From NCBI GenBank assembly GCA_037447605.1, contig CM074820.1:821274-885273 (forward strand): DNA of 64,000 nt, read 5' to 3'. Shown here one piece after another: positions 13,101 to 26,798 of this stretch. The stretch's first letter is position 1; each line of letters begins with the position of its first letter. Both the position numbers and the translations under genes were made by a program. The notes beneath the pieces are model-generated. The model did no database searches. It was not told the origin of the DNA and worked only from the letters and a program-made list of their open reading frames with translations. Source of the stretch: Zygnema circumcarinatum. Lineage: Eukaryota; Streptophyta; Zygnematophyceae; Zygnematales; Zygnemataceae.

Positions 13101-13425
13101 CCATACCGCTCTTCAAGTTAGGATCGCCATCACTCAGCCGAAGCTCCCTTCGAATATCAACGATGAATTCCACAAGTTTTTTGGCAGAGGTGACTTCGCT
13201 TACATTGGGTCCTCTTGCAAGAATTGCAAATAATTCCTTCACAGTCGCCGGCCACTTGTATTCAAATTCAGCCTCCTCAAGTGGACGCCTGTGATCTTTA
13301 TCGTAATCACAAGGTTGAAAACGTTCAAAAGAGAGTTCGTTGGGGCGGCTCCTTGGATGGCTGCTCGCCTCTCCAGAAAACCCCATTCCTGCCATAATTG
13401 ACAAAAAGCCCAGAAACAAGTGCAT
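8342..13425 (-). CDS. PARG: poly(ADP-ribose) glycohydrolase (about 552 aa, 12 exons)
   Basis: Hydrolyses ribose-ribose bonds of poly(ADP-ribose) in DNA-damage and stress signalling. Exons, 5' to 3': 13425-12967, 12910-12740, 12422-12315, 12049-11972, 11771-11739, 11568-11461, 10703-10585, 10394-10242, 9982-9948, 9726-9647, 8962-8900 and 8593-8342, all in phase. Family landmarks: LLACAFFCAYP, LCLLNYFDSI, the catalytic signature GGGALRGGCAQEE with Gln319-Glu320-Glu321, EIRFMQYPELL, RRKTTILGMDAL, REANKAFCGF, TGNWGCGVFGGDP and SQLWTELMDYGQQR. The intron splitting the QEE signature starts with GC (CACAG/GCGAGT). The ends of exons 3, 4 and 9 use weak donors chosen by phase and homology. The last 40 residues look unlike the family, so another 3' intron is possible. 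Start at 13425; an in-frame Met at 13395 is an alternative. It is closer to plant PARG (GAQRFTNYQG) than to animal forms. Confidence 0.92.
9150..9590. repeat. polypurine tract in a PARG intron
   Basis: Degenerate GGGAGAGAGCGAAAG units with a loose period of about 60 bp (AGGGGGAGCGAAAGGGGGAGAG-like blocks recur) in the intron between exons 10 and 11. Sense RNA is CU-rich. It holds no coding sequence. Confidence 0.8.
10745..11375. repeat. polypyrimidine tract in the PARG intron after the GGG signature, with an assembly gap
   Basis: CCCTCC/CTCCTC repeats on the + strand, so the PARG transcript is GGAGGGG-rich over more than 600 bases. Ten N bases at 11019-11028 mark an assembly gap of unknown true size inside it. 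The ORFs of over 200 codons crossing it are artefacts of the repeat. Confidence 0.9.
11019..11028. other. assembly gap (10 N)
   Basis: Unsequenced bases inside the CT-rich intron of PARG. Intron length here is therefore a minimum estimate. The gap does not touch any predicted exon. Confidence 1.
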
Positions 13426-15252
13426 AACAGCTCAGAGAGGAAAAGCTCTGAATTCGATTACGCTATACCCTACTGCAGCACCCGATCTTTAAAGAAATGC
13501 TGCTGAAAACTTCCAATTTATTTGCAATAGCGCAGTGCTTCATCGGATCGAAGCAGGTTTTGCATGCCAGGGAGAAGTCTTCTTGGCAGAAGTAGAAAAA
13601 GGCTTCACCTCTAGCTTTCACTAAGCCAAATGCTTCCCTTCTCGTGGAAGCCGTCTTGAGAGACAAGGCAGCTGCAAGCAGGCAGGCTCCATGGGGAGCC
13701 ATGCACGGCCGAATTAGAAAACCTTTCTGCATGATCGGCGGGCTTTTATGTGCCTGCTCAAACAGAAAAAGAACACTTTCACTTCCAGTTGCGGAATTTG
13801 TACGATTCCTGTTACCTTATGGGAAGTCGTACTGTGTCGTGCGGGACCGTACAGCATGATGGGCTCTGAGCTTATTCATCGCCTAAGCCCTTATAAACTA
13901 TCCATGCTAGAATAAACGCTATGTGCTTAGGTCCTTTGCGACCAGTTCCTCTTGGTTCCCTATAATGATTTTCTCCATGTACATTTGATGGCCTCGCCAT
14001 CGTGAGTTCAATGCCATTTTCCTCTCTCTATGAGCTTTATTGAGGCGGCTATACGAACACCTTTTGGACTTTTTGAAATTGTCCAATCGTGTTAAATCAT
14101 TGAACGCCGAATTGCAAAGAGTCACGCCATGACATTACAGGGCAACTGCTTTGTTGAACACAGGGTTGGAGTTCAAATACCCAGAACCCATGGCATAATG
14201 GGCTACACAGAAGTTCCTATATTCATATATATTGCATCGAGTGGTATCAATCTCATTTGGTTTGTAATGATAGATATGATTTTTTCTCTTTCTAATTTTC
14301 ATTGTTCACCTTCCGTGCCACTCGTTTTGGGTTGATCCATCCGTAACGACTATGTTCTTGAAACATAAAAGTAAATAGACCACGACTAATGACACGACTA
14401 ACCATGACTAAACCATGACTAATGACAAATTTGCATTGCGTACAAGATCACTGTCGTGCTACCATTTTAAATGCTTTGAGGCAGGACCATTTTTGAAGAG
14501 CATAGACCAAAGCAAAAAATGAAAGCATAAACCAAAAAAAAAAGGGGAGCGAGAGAGTCATAACACTCTCCAGCCCCTCCCTCCTTCCCTCTCTTTCTGC
14601 ATCTACTGCTTTTCAGTCTCACAAAGCTACCCAACGCTTCGTAGCCTTACAACGAAACCCTAAAACTGACTAATGCTGTGCCAAATTCAGGCAAATTCAG
14701 CGGTCTAGATTTCGAGTACAGGCCCAACTGCTACATAAACAAAAAAGCAAAAATAATCCTAATCCTATGACACCTACACAACCCTCCTCCTATAAAAAAT
14801 AATAATAATAATAAGGCCTGCAAGCCTTGCTGCCATAGAAAAAAAATGACTTCTCCTCTGAGCTGCATTCCTCCTATCCAATACTAATAATTTCTCCCCA
14901 TCTAATTTCTATGCTTGCTCATAACAATAGGCTAAGGCAATTTGAAGTTTCCTAACAATAGCTTTTATTTCATTCTATCACATAAAATTGCATTGCGGAC
15001 AAAAATGACTCTTCGTAGCAAAGAATACAAAACTTAGGCTGGAGAAACCCTAAACTCGAGGAGCAGAAACCGACGATATATTTAAACTAACCCAGAAAAA
15101 GCAGAAAGTTCTGCAGATACTGAGTTCGGCCCTCACCTACTCTCCATATCTTTGCTGTGCTATTTTCGTATAAAGGAAAGAAGTAGAAAATTGGAACACC
15201 AAAAAAAGGGAACAAGTTCCCTCTCAAAATTGTTAATTCCGAATTTTTCTCG
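13426..15252. other. intergenic between OTU gene 3' end and PARG 5' end
   Basis: I see no supported gene. The 13463-13732 stretch on the - strand is an open frame of 89 codons just upstream of PARG (starting MAPHGACLLAAALSLK at an inner Met). It could be a 5' leader or upstream exon, but no splice junction supports it. From about 14500 to 15080 the DNA is AT-rich with short homopolymers, and a telo-box-like AAACCCTAAA sits near 15046. Confidence 0.5.
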
Positions 15253-17389
15253 TCACAGAAACATGTATGGCTTTTCACCACTTTGAGATGCCTCCCGATG
15301 CTTCGCAATGATTGGCTCATAGTGATCCGCGCCGCCGCCACACCAACCTGCAAACTCAGTTTAAAACAAAAAACCGTCGATTTGGCAAGGTTGAGATTAC
15401 AGACTTCAGTGGGCACTATGAGCGTCAATGCTCAGAAACTGATTACATGAGTATGCTTAATTTGGTTCCCCGCCGGCCTCTTATGAATGACTATTTCGAA
15501 AACCCTAAAAATTCAAACACTAGTTCATCATATACTGGCTTATGATTTGCGTGCAGAGCAGCACATACCGGTGCCCTTCATGAAGAGGAAAATTGGAGTT
15601 TCCGAAGCAACTGCCCCTCCTGGCCGGTGAGGCAAAAAGAAGAGGCACGAATTCGAATCCACCATGCCATCAGCTCCATGTGCTTGCACCTGCACCATGC
15701 AACAAGGCCCCAAAAAACACTTCCAAAAGACTCAGAAAAGGATTTGAGCCAGCCACCTCCAGCTTTAAGCATTCTCCATCCTCTCCTCCCTCACAGTAAA
15801 CTCAAAACGTTCCATAGTTCAACCCAAAACAAGTTATATGGTATCTCCTCCTTCCTACTACTCACCACAAACACTTCACATCCGTATTCAGAGGCGACGC
15901 TCTCGATTGCTATATCATCGCCAAAGGCTGCAGCCTTTCCCTGACGGTTCTCCTCCACCGAAAGCAGCCCCTCCTCTGTGTACTGCAGAGTTACGATGTC
16001 ATGCTCATCCTCGTCGCTGCCGCATACAGCCATGAACTTGGTCCAGCTCGCGCCATCGGAAACGCTCATGCATTTCTCCTTGTATACAACCTCCGCTGCT
16101 GGTTCTCTGCAATCGGGAACGGAAACGGAAACAGTCCGCAAATGAACAAGCATGGAAAAAGCAAGTTCAAAGTACTTCCTGTCACTTCCCCTGCTTTGGA
16201 GACTCAAATAAGCACTTCATCACCCTGAAACTTAAAACATAAGACTTGGAAAGAAGTTACACAGAAAAAGAAAAGATTCGTCTTTAATGGCTATTGCAGA
16301 CCGCTAGATAGAACATCCTTAAAGATCGTTTACATATCTCCTTGTTCTCCTGGAGACAGAATGTACGCAGACAGTGACATGGAGCAGTTTCCAGCTTACT
16401 TCCAGCAAATTTACAATTCGTTGCAAGAATACCATCGCATCCATCGAAACAAGAGCAGATTGCAGTGATAAAACGAAGGATCACAGACAAATAAAAAATG
16501 AAAACGATAAATCATACATATATAACTCAATAACTTCCGACAGCACCGAGCTCTTTAAGCATACCCACCTGTTCATTCCACACAGAACCAAATCTTCGAT
16601 TGCTTGGTCCATCGCAGGTCGTTCCGACTTCTTCGCAAGCAGTTTGAGCTCCTGAACTATGTGCACTCCCCATCCTGACTTCAAATCCGGCGAATACAGA
16701 TTTTGAATGGCACGATCCGTGCTTTCTTTTGCAAGAACACCTGAAGCATAATCCTTCCAGAACCTTCTCACTACCGCCTGTCGTATATCTTGCAGGCTTC
16801 CTTTGGCCCCCTGCCCTAAGATGCGGTGCAGGGCAGTAAACAAACAGTTTCCATCGGAAGCCACATCTCCTCCGTGGTGTAAAGTGAACAATTTCTGCAC
16901 TTTTGAAACCGGATGAGTCCACACTACACCTCGTGAAGCTACAGCAGTAAGGGCTGATATCTGCACATCTTCCAAGCCACAGACACTTTCCCACTCTAGC
17001 TCCTTCACTTCAGTAGTTGTAGGAGCGTAATCTGTCTCCGAAATACTCAACCTATCGTCATCATCATCATCACGATTTGCCTTGTTTCCTCCCAAACTCT
17101 TAAAATCCAAATCCATATCCATCTCCATATCCAAATCCAGGTCCAATTCCACATCCCTGTTCGGTTGAATGCTATCTGTCAGCTGCGCATTTCCGCCTCC
17201 TTGAAGATGCCCCATGTTTGAATGTTCGAGCCTTGCTGCTATAGAGCACCCCTGGCTGCTCGCCTGCTGGTGCAGGAAGGAAACTGGAGAGCTCATTTTC
17301 ATCGCAGAGCACTGCGCATGTGAAGAGGATGCCTCTCCTGCCAGAGCGACCTCTGAGGCCAACTCTCTGTCAACCAGAGCGATCCCCAT
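15253..17389 (-). CDS. OTU-family cysteine protease (deubiquitinase), about 403 aa, 4 exons
   Basis: Predicted ubiquitin-specific isopeptidase. Exons: 17389-16569, 16106 to about 15862, 15619-15569 and 15347-15253. The catalytic core is clear: SDGNCLFTALHRIL gives Asp179 and nucleophile Cys182; GDDIAIESVASEYG is the typical middle OTU strand region; GGADHYEPII gives His381. Other family pieces are the helix DIRQAVVRRFWKDYASG, then SGWGVHIVQELKLLA and TPIFLFMKGTG. Residues 80-113 are an acidic Asp-rich stretch in a probably disordered N-terminus. The exon 2 donor is the least certain border (15862 keeps phase; 15866 has a better GTGAGT but breaks phase). Gene is transcribed like its neighbours PARG and the S41 homologue, with no sign of shared control. 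Confidence 0.88.
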
Positions 17390-17394
17390 CCTTG

Positions 17395-17500
17395 AAGACT
17401 TTTCCTCTCCCTCTCTCCCTCCCTCTCCCTCTCTCCCTCTCTCCCTCTCCTCCTCTCTCTCTCCCTCTCCTCTCGCCCTCTCTCCCTCTCTCCCTCTTTC
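17395..17500. repeat. CT-rich tract upstream of the OTU gene
   Basis: CTCTCTCCCT repeats directly 5' of the OTU start codon, so the transcribed strand is GA-rich in the leader or promoter. No gene. Confidence 0.85.
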
Positions 17501-17799
17501 AGACCCCTGCTACCAAAAGTCGGGGAATCCTGGTTCGAAGTACCGCTACCCCACCTTTATTCACAATAATTTATTGCTGCCCAGACGTGTATTGTAACAA
17601 AAAACTTATTGTAGGGAAACTCTGCATTATCTGTCCGGGATACAATGAGCTTCAAAGAGTCTTTGAGTCTTTGCAAGCACAGCAAAAACTCACTTTTTCT
17701 TGAGATCTATATGCTTCCGCGGCAACCTTTTAAATTATAACATTACATTTCCTATGGGTCCAAAAAATTGCACGAAATTTCACTTAAGAACCGTGCTTA

Positions 17800-18233
17800 T
17801 TATTGCATATCACTCAGTTCCCAAACTTCCAAGGCCTGCTCAGGGCCAACCCTGACAAGAGGCTCCCAATTTTCTTCGTTCTGAACGTTGGGGAAAAGAC
17901 TGAATTCCAAAATGTTGCGGACCAAAAATGAAAAACCTTTCTGAAACTGCCTTACACGGGCAGGAAATTAAGAAGAATCTTCTCACATACAAAACCGGGA
18001 GTTTCAGGATTCGGTCAGCGGGAAAAAGGGATCTCTCCCACGCTTTCGGGCAGACAAAAAAAAGCTAAAATGTCAGCGAAGCAGCCACCAGGATGCAATC
18101 CCCTCAAAAAAAAATTTGGACCCCTGGCGACCAGGTTCAAGTAAACCCCTACCGCCACGTGACGCCCATCCAACCGTCCATTTGTTCGAGCGGTGAAATC
18201 GACGGTCTTGCTGCGACTGCGCACGGACGGCAT
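17800..18233 (-). CDS. possible two-exon microprotein (53 aa), hypothetical
   Basis: I do not recognise it. Exon 1 (18233-18153) reads MPSVRSRSKTVDFTARTNGR then LDGRHVA and stops at a GCG/GTAGGG donor. Exon 2 (17880-17800) follows a TTCAG acceptor and reads NEENWEPLVRVGPEQALE then VWELSDMQ and TAA. Both are phase 0 and together give 54 codons with the stop. The second exon has natural-looking composition in an otherwise featureless AT-rich stretch. The protein would be basic at the start and acidic at the end. It is too short for any family claim. Exon 1 sits in a GC-rich promoter-like patch with CACGTG and CCAAT-like sites (18150-18380). A chance pairing of two unrelated open stretches remains possible. 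Confidence 0.35.
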
Positions 18234-18399
18234 GGCGGCGGAGAAGCTTCCCACTGCGTCTAGCTGCGCTGCTTCCAATGCACGGTCGTCACGTGTCACC
18301 CCGTGATCTGCGTGGCCAATAGGAAGCCTCTCCGGGAGCGCTCCAGCCAATCGCGAGGCGCCATTCTGTTCGCCGTCCGAGCCGGCCTTGACTCACAGC

Positions 18400-18650
18400 G
18401 AATAAAAATAGGAATCTGTAATTCACACACCTTTTCAGATATATACACACCTTTTTTTGACTACAAGCACATATTTTTTGGAAATATACACACCTTTTTT
18501 TGTATAATATACATTTTTTGGAAAGATACACACCCTTCTTGGATAGATACACATATTGTTGGATACCTACGCAGCTTTTTGTTAAATAAAACCCTAAAAA
18601 CTGACCGGAGAAATAAAAGCGTGTACCTATCCAAAAGGTGTGTAAATATC
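18400..18650. repeat. degenerate tandem repeat of GATACACACCTTTTTTGGA-like units
   Basis: Six to eight imperfect copies of a roughly 35-40 bp unit built on ATACACAC-CTTTTTT-GGA. The opposite strand is open and spells an iterated YLSKK/CVYL pattern, which comes from the repeat and is not a protein. It abuts the left arm of the inverted repeat that begins at 18661. Confidence 0.75.
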
Positions 18651-18660
18651 TTCCCATAAA

Positions 18661-19720
18661 AAAATGTGGAAAATGATACAGCGGCCCCACCTTTTGGATA
18701 TCGGCGCCCCCTTTTGGGAAAAATTGTACTTTTTTTTTTTGGCTAATTACCCCCCCCCCTTGGATCTTTCGGGAGGAGAGATCTTGTAGACAATCGGACC
18801 CCGCGCCTCGCGCGCAGGATCCGACCGTGCACCGACGTACAGCGCCGCGCATCGCGGCGTGGCCCGTGAGATGCGGCGAGCCTACGGAAAAGTTGTCCTC
18901 ACCTGACCCGTTTGGGTCAGAGGTTGCCACGTGGCAGTCTGCCATTGGACAGCCCTGCTTCCGGTCCCCCATGCCGATACAGTGGACCCCCATAATATTT
19001 TCGCCATGGTTTCGGCAAATACTGGGCGAAAATATTGTAATTTGCAAATATAAGGTCCGTGTTACCAATAGGCGAGCGGTATTATGTTAGAGTTCATGTC
19101 TGTTCGTATGTATCGTATCGTATCGTATCGTACCGTGATTTGGATACAAGAGCTCCTATTGGTGCCGTACGTATATCGTACAACTCAGAGATTTTATTCG
19201 TACTTACCGTACAGCGTAAAAGCGTGACCCATGTTTGAAATCCGTTCCGATTAACAGATTTTGTATTGGAGAATAGGTCAGGTTAGGTTAACACCCCTAA
19301 TACGTTAACATTGAGTTACCGTACAAAAAGGTGGTTTCGGCAAAATCGGGGCAAATTTCTTGGGGACGCACTGTACAAGGTGGAAAATATTATGGGGGTC
19401 CACTGTATCGGCATGGGGGACCGGCAGCAGGGCTGTCCAATGGCAGACTGCCACGTGGCAACCCCTGACCCAAACGGGTCAGGTGAGAACAACGTTTCTG
19501 TACGCTCGCCGCATCTCGCGGGCCACGCCGCGATGCGCGGCGCCGTACGTCGGTGCACGGTCGGATCCTGCACGCGAGGCGCGGGGTCCGATTGTCTACA
19601 AGCTCTCTCCTCCCGAAAGATCCAAGGGGGGTAATTAGCCAAAAAAAAAAGTACAATTTTTCCCAAAAGGGGGCGCCGATATCCAAAAAGTGGGCCCGCT
19701 GTATCATTTTCCAAAAATGT
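18661..19720. mobile_element. foldback-type element: inverted repeat of about 340 bp with a 380-bp centre
   Basis: Left arm 18661-19002 and right arm 19383-19720 are reverse complements over nearly their full length, with scattered point differences and small indels (for example the poly-A/T run and the C-run). Shared landmarks in opposite order: GATATCGGCGCCCCCTTTTG, the TTGTAGACAATCGG block, the CTGACCC-TTGGGTCAG mini-hairpin, the palindrome TGCCACGTGGCA and the inner end CCCCCATAATATTTTC. No transposase ORF is present. The centre holds (TATCG)4 at 19111-19131. This is the layout of a non-autonomous foldback or long-TIR element; target-site duplications were not clear by eye. A long hairpin RNA would form if it were transcribed. 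Confidence 0.75.
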
Positions 19721-20129
19721 TTGAAGTTGCCGACCGTACCGTACCGTACCTTGGTACAAGGCGGGAAGCAGATCAACTCGTAACCGCTCGGATCAACAAG
19801 GTCAACAATTAGTCTCCCGTTGGGAGTTTGGGGGTTAACTAGGAAGTTGACCTTACGTGGATCTAGCGTCCCCGATTTGTTGTTCGTATGGCGCATGGTC
19901 TCATGGTCCCTAGGGAGCAATGAGTTGCAGCCCGCGCTATAGCCTTTGTGGGTGCCAGCTTGGACTTGAGCCTCACGCGCATACGAAACCACAAGGAGAC
20001 CACCGGCAACACATTGTGCTTATGTTAAAACTTGCCTGTACAGTCCACTTCTTAGGGTTAGTCCCAAATTCTACGCGTTTAGGGTTTCAGTGTCTTTAGG
20101 GTTATTAGGGTTTTGTATGTTTTTTCTCT
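19721..20129. other. intergenic 3' flank of the S41-like gene with telomere-like motifs
   Basis: No gene seen. CCGTACCGTACCGTACC iteration at about 19737. From 20050 to 20115 there are five TTTAGGG/TTAGGG-like words (CCCTAAA on the - strand) directly after the S41-like stop codon. Confidence 0.6.
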
Positions 20130-23248
<3,119 letters not shown>

Positions 23249-24615
23249 TCGGTAATCTTGACGTCTGCAGCCATGGAATCCATGCATGCAGAAAAATAGA
23301 ACTCGGAGACAGGGGGTTAGAAGGCGTCACTGAACCCTGATGAAATAAAGCTGAAACCCCGCCCACCTGCAGCTCCGGGGAGACGGAAAGCGGAGAGCCA
23401 TTCTGAAAATTAAAATAAAAAACTGAACCTATTACCTTTGTACTAAGACATTAAAACTCCGACATCGAACTCACCCTCGTGCAGAGGCGGGGAGGCGGAG
23501 GAGGAGAGTGCGGGTGAGAGCCCTAAAAAATGAATCCTCAATTCCAGAGCTTAATACAACAAGTTCCTGAACCCTAACATGCAAACTCTAAAAATCTGAA
23601 CCCTAAAACCCCCTCGTCCCCTGCGGGAGGAGGCCGGGCAGAGCCGAGAAGTGGCCGACGGGAAAAAGGACGACGGGCGACTGTTCACGGTGACGGTCCT
23701 ACTATACGCTCTGAAACTTTGAGCGCACGTGTGATTGGCTGAAGTCCCCGATGAGGACAAAATAAGCTGGCAAAACTTGTCGTATTTCCAGTCGTACATA
23801 TGGCCGTACTGTAGTGGACTCGCTGGTCAACTGAAGCGACAAATATTTCGCACGTGCGAAAACAAAAGAAGTGCCATCTGATTGGTGATGGGGAATTGGA
23901 AGATAGAAGTTGGAGCGTGCGAAGGGCTGTTCCGTGCTGCAGTGACCCCTTCCATGCTGAAAACCGTTCTTTTGGAAACGCGTATGGCATGTGTGGTACC
24001 GTCGTTCTTGCCGCCTACAGTTTAGTATCGTATCGACCATGTCATGTCATGTATCGGCAATACGATACATTCCGATATGGAATTGAGCGATAGTCGGCTA
24101 TACGATAATGATAGATTGTGAACGATATTAAACGATATATCGCTCAAAACACAATGTATCGAGATACTGGTCAAACGCGGACGCGGACCGTCGATTCGTA
24201 TCGTCCCGCAATAGGTCGTATAATATCGTATTGCCGAAAATCGTCATGTTGAGAGAGCGAGAGAGAGCGCGAGCGGGAGAGGAGGTTTTCGAAGTCCCTA
24301 CTTGTTGCTTTGCCGCCTCCGCCCTTCCAACGAACCATTCGTGTCAAGAGGAGAGTGAGGGAACCAACGCATGTTGACATGGCATGAAAATGTTTGAAAC
24401 ACAGATCTGCAAATTCTCCAAGCATAGACCTGACACTCTACATACAAACCATCTCTTGGCAAAATCTCCCTCATATCTTATAATTAACGTTAATGGAACT
24501 TCATAAATGGTTGAAGCCATCAATCGCACTACCCTCCCCCCTTCCACCCCCAACCTCCTATACACGACATTCCCTCCACAGCCCCAACAACATGAAAGCA
24601 TAGAAATCCACACCC
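23249..24615. other. intergenic between Nudix gene 3' end and S41-like 5' end
   Basis: No gene supported. 23560-23620 has several ACCCTAA words. 23720-23900 has inverted CCAAT (ATTGG) and ACGTG motifs. 24004-24240 is packed with (T)ATCG(A) words, including an inverted pair ATCGGCAATACGATA / ATATCGTATTGCCGA at about 24053 and 24225. A short GAGAGAGCG tract lies at 24248-24285. Confidence 0.55.
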
Positions 24616-26798
24616 CTAGACATGGATCAAGTGGCGCTTGGCCAGGTCCGCTAGCATGGTCTCGTAGCTCGGCGCCGCCGGGTGAAACTCCCCAAAGGCG
24701 GGCGCGCGGCCGAATACGACGGCGGCGGCGCGCACGAGGATGGCGGCCGTGAGGCCCCACACGTCGTGGGGGCGCCCGCCGGCGGCCGTACAGTGGAAGT
24801 GGTGCACGCGGTACGGCAGGCCCAGCCACTCGCCGTCCTCGCAGCGATGGGCATCCTTCTGCACTCGCATGTCCATGCCACATCACATGCCAGGTCAGTA
24901 AAATGACACGTCAGCATGTCACGTGGCCGTGACACGTCAACACTATGAGCGCATCCATGATGCGTGATCATGTCAGGTCAGCACTATGAGCACACCACCA
25001 TGCCACATGGCCATGACACGTCAGTACCATGGGCACATCCTTGCCACGTGGTCATGACACGTCAGCATAATGAGCACATTACCATGCCACATGGCCGTAA
25101 CACGTCAGCACCGTTAACACATCACCATCCCACGTGACCATGACACAGGTGATCATGCCAGGTCAGCAATATGAGTATATTACCATGCCACGTCAGCGTC
25201 ATGTGCACGTCACGTGGCCATGGCACGTCAGCACCATGATGAGTTCACTGAGAAGCTATTAGTGGTGGCAGCATGGGGCATTGGGAATGTAGCCATTTCG
25301 ACTTGGTTAGAATTGGTTAGGAAATAGCAATGACTTGGCTAAAGAAAGGCAACGTGCCGCCACTGCAAGAAGCACATCCACATGCATGTCAAACATCACA
25401 ATGTTCTCTCCCTCAACATCATAAGCCCTGCACCCTCTGCATCATTCCGCACCTCCAAGAACATCGCCAGGGGGGCCGAAAACACCGCCTCGACCTCCTG
25501 CAAGTTGGGCCGCGGCGTGAAGGAAGCTCCCCTTGCGACGAGGCCGATGACAGGCGTGACCGTCAGAAGGTGCTTGGAAACGAAGGGCTCCAACTGAGTC
25601 ACAACTTCCACCTCTGACGGAGGAAGCCCTATTTCCTCCATGGCCTCTCGAAGAGCCGTGGCTGAATCATCGATATCTTCAGGATCTCTTTTACCACCTG
25701 GCAAGGCAACTTCTCCTGCAGTAAATAAGGAAAGCAATATCTTAATCAGAGGTCTAGTTGTGCAATGCTAATGCTGTTCATATGGAGAATTTCTCCGTCG
25801 GACGACTGAGCTCTGTAAGATAAGCAGTGGCAGTTGTGGATACAAGGGGCTTGAGCTTGAAGGTTCATTTTCACTGTCGGAACTTGGGTTTGGTCACCAT
25901 AATAACCCTATTTTTTCCGTACCACTGACCCTGCCAACTCTCAAACGAACTGAACTTACTTCTAACTTTATATACTTCAACCTAAAACCAGTCTTCCCAT
26001 CCCAAGCCATTTCTTCGAAGGAACGAAGGAACGAACGAAGGAATATTAGTTAATCCTAGCCCTAATTTTAGACATGACCGTAAGCTACTCTCATGCTACC
26101 TTTCCAGCATCACTCAGAATGACATTGCCTTCACCTGAATGTGACGACATCTTCGATGCTCGTTTCGTGAGCCACACCCTGATCTCACCCTCCGGGGAAC
26201 GAAAAAGAGCGATCAGAACTGCTGCATTCTTCGTCCTTCCAACTTTCTCTGCTACATCCGAAGAAGACGGCACTCCCACACTTGAAGTCGGCTCATCTCC
26301 CACCGCCTCATCTCCCCGAAACCCTAGAATTCCTCTCCCCTCTCTCTCTCCCTCGCTCTCTCCCTCGCACTCTCTTCCTCCTGGACCTGTCCCTACCCCC
26401 TCCCGCAGGGTGACACCTGGCACATTCTTGAACCGCTCCGTTTCGCTCCCCTCCCCCTCCCCTCCTCCTCGACCTTCCGCAATCGGTACTCCGCCTCCCA
26501 CCCTCACTCTCTCCAGAATTTGCGCAGCAGAAATTGCGCGATACTGCCTCAACTGCGCCGCCAGCTTCAGAAACTCCAAACCTTCACAATCCTCCCCCCT
26601 CCCATTTTCACTCTCTCTCCCTCTCTCTCCCTCCATCCTCTTCCCGCGCACAAGCGGAGCAATGCCGTTCCTCGGCTGAGTGTGCAGCGACCTCAGAGGA
26701 GGAGCTCTCGAAAAAGGGAGGGGAAGGGGGGCGTCAGCTGTCACAGCAATGCGCCACGTGGCAGATAATCCGCACCTGCTATGGCGGAAGGCCGCCAT
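24616..26798 (-). CDS. Nudix hydrolase, CoA diphosphatase type (389 aa, 3 exons)
   Basis: Cleaves CoA and acyl-CoA to 3',5'-ADP and phosphopantetheine compounds. Exons: 26798-26135, 25715-25453 and 24858-24616; phases 1 and 0; 390 codons with the stop. The NuCoA/UPF0035 motif and Nudix box are joined across intron 1: VWLTKRASKMSSHSG then EVALPGGKRDPEDIDD and ATALREAMEEIGL (metal-binding Glu in REAMEE, residues 244-249). C-terminal family pieces are GLPYRVHHFHC, VWGLTAAILVRAA and FGRAPAFGE. The N-terminal 60 residues are Arg/Ala-rich (MAAFRHSRCGLSATW...), consistent with an organelle transit peptide as in plant NUDX15/22. An upstream in-frame Met at 26912 is possible but adds an unlikely Trp/Arg-rich leader. 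Residues about 130-200 are a Gly/Glu-rich low-complexity insert, which makes it longer than typical members. Intron 2 contains a minisatellite. Confidence 0.9.
24880..25240. repeat. minisatellite, about 42-bp unit rich in ACGT and ATG words
   Basis: Eight or so imperfect units of the type CATGACACGTCAGCACYATG / AGCACATCACCATGCCACRTGG inside intron 2 of the Nudix gene. Each unit carries one or two ACGT cores (CACGTCA, CACGTGG). Divergence between units is high enough to read as an old tandem expansion. Confidence 0.8.

Noticed and set aside
17520-17545. GGTTCGAAG B-box-like word, possible tRNA
   Set aside because: No T-stem pairing and no A-box at tRNA spacing; no tRNA or rRNA gene was found anywhere in the window.
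18289-19068. 259-codon - strand ORF with iterated YLSKK pattern
   Set aside because: It spans the tandem repeat and the left arm of the inverted repeat; the periodic residues mirror the DNA repeat.
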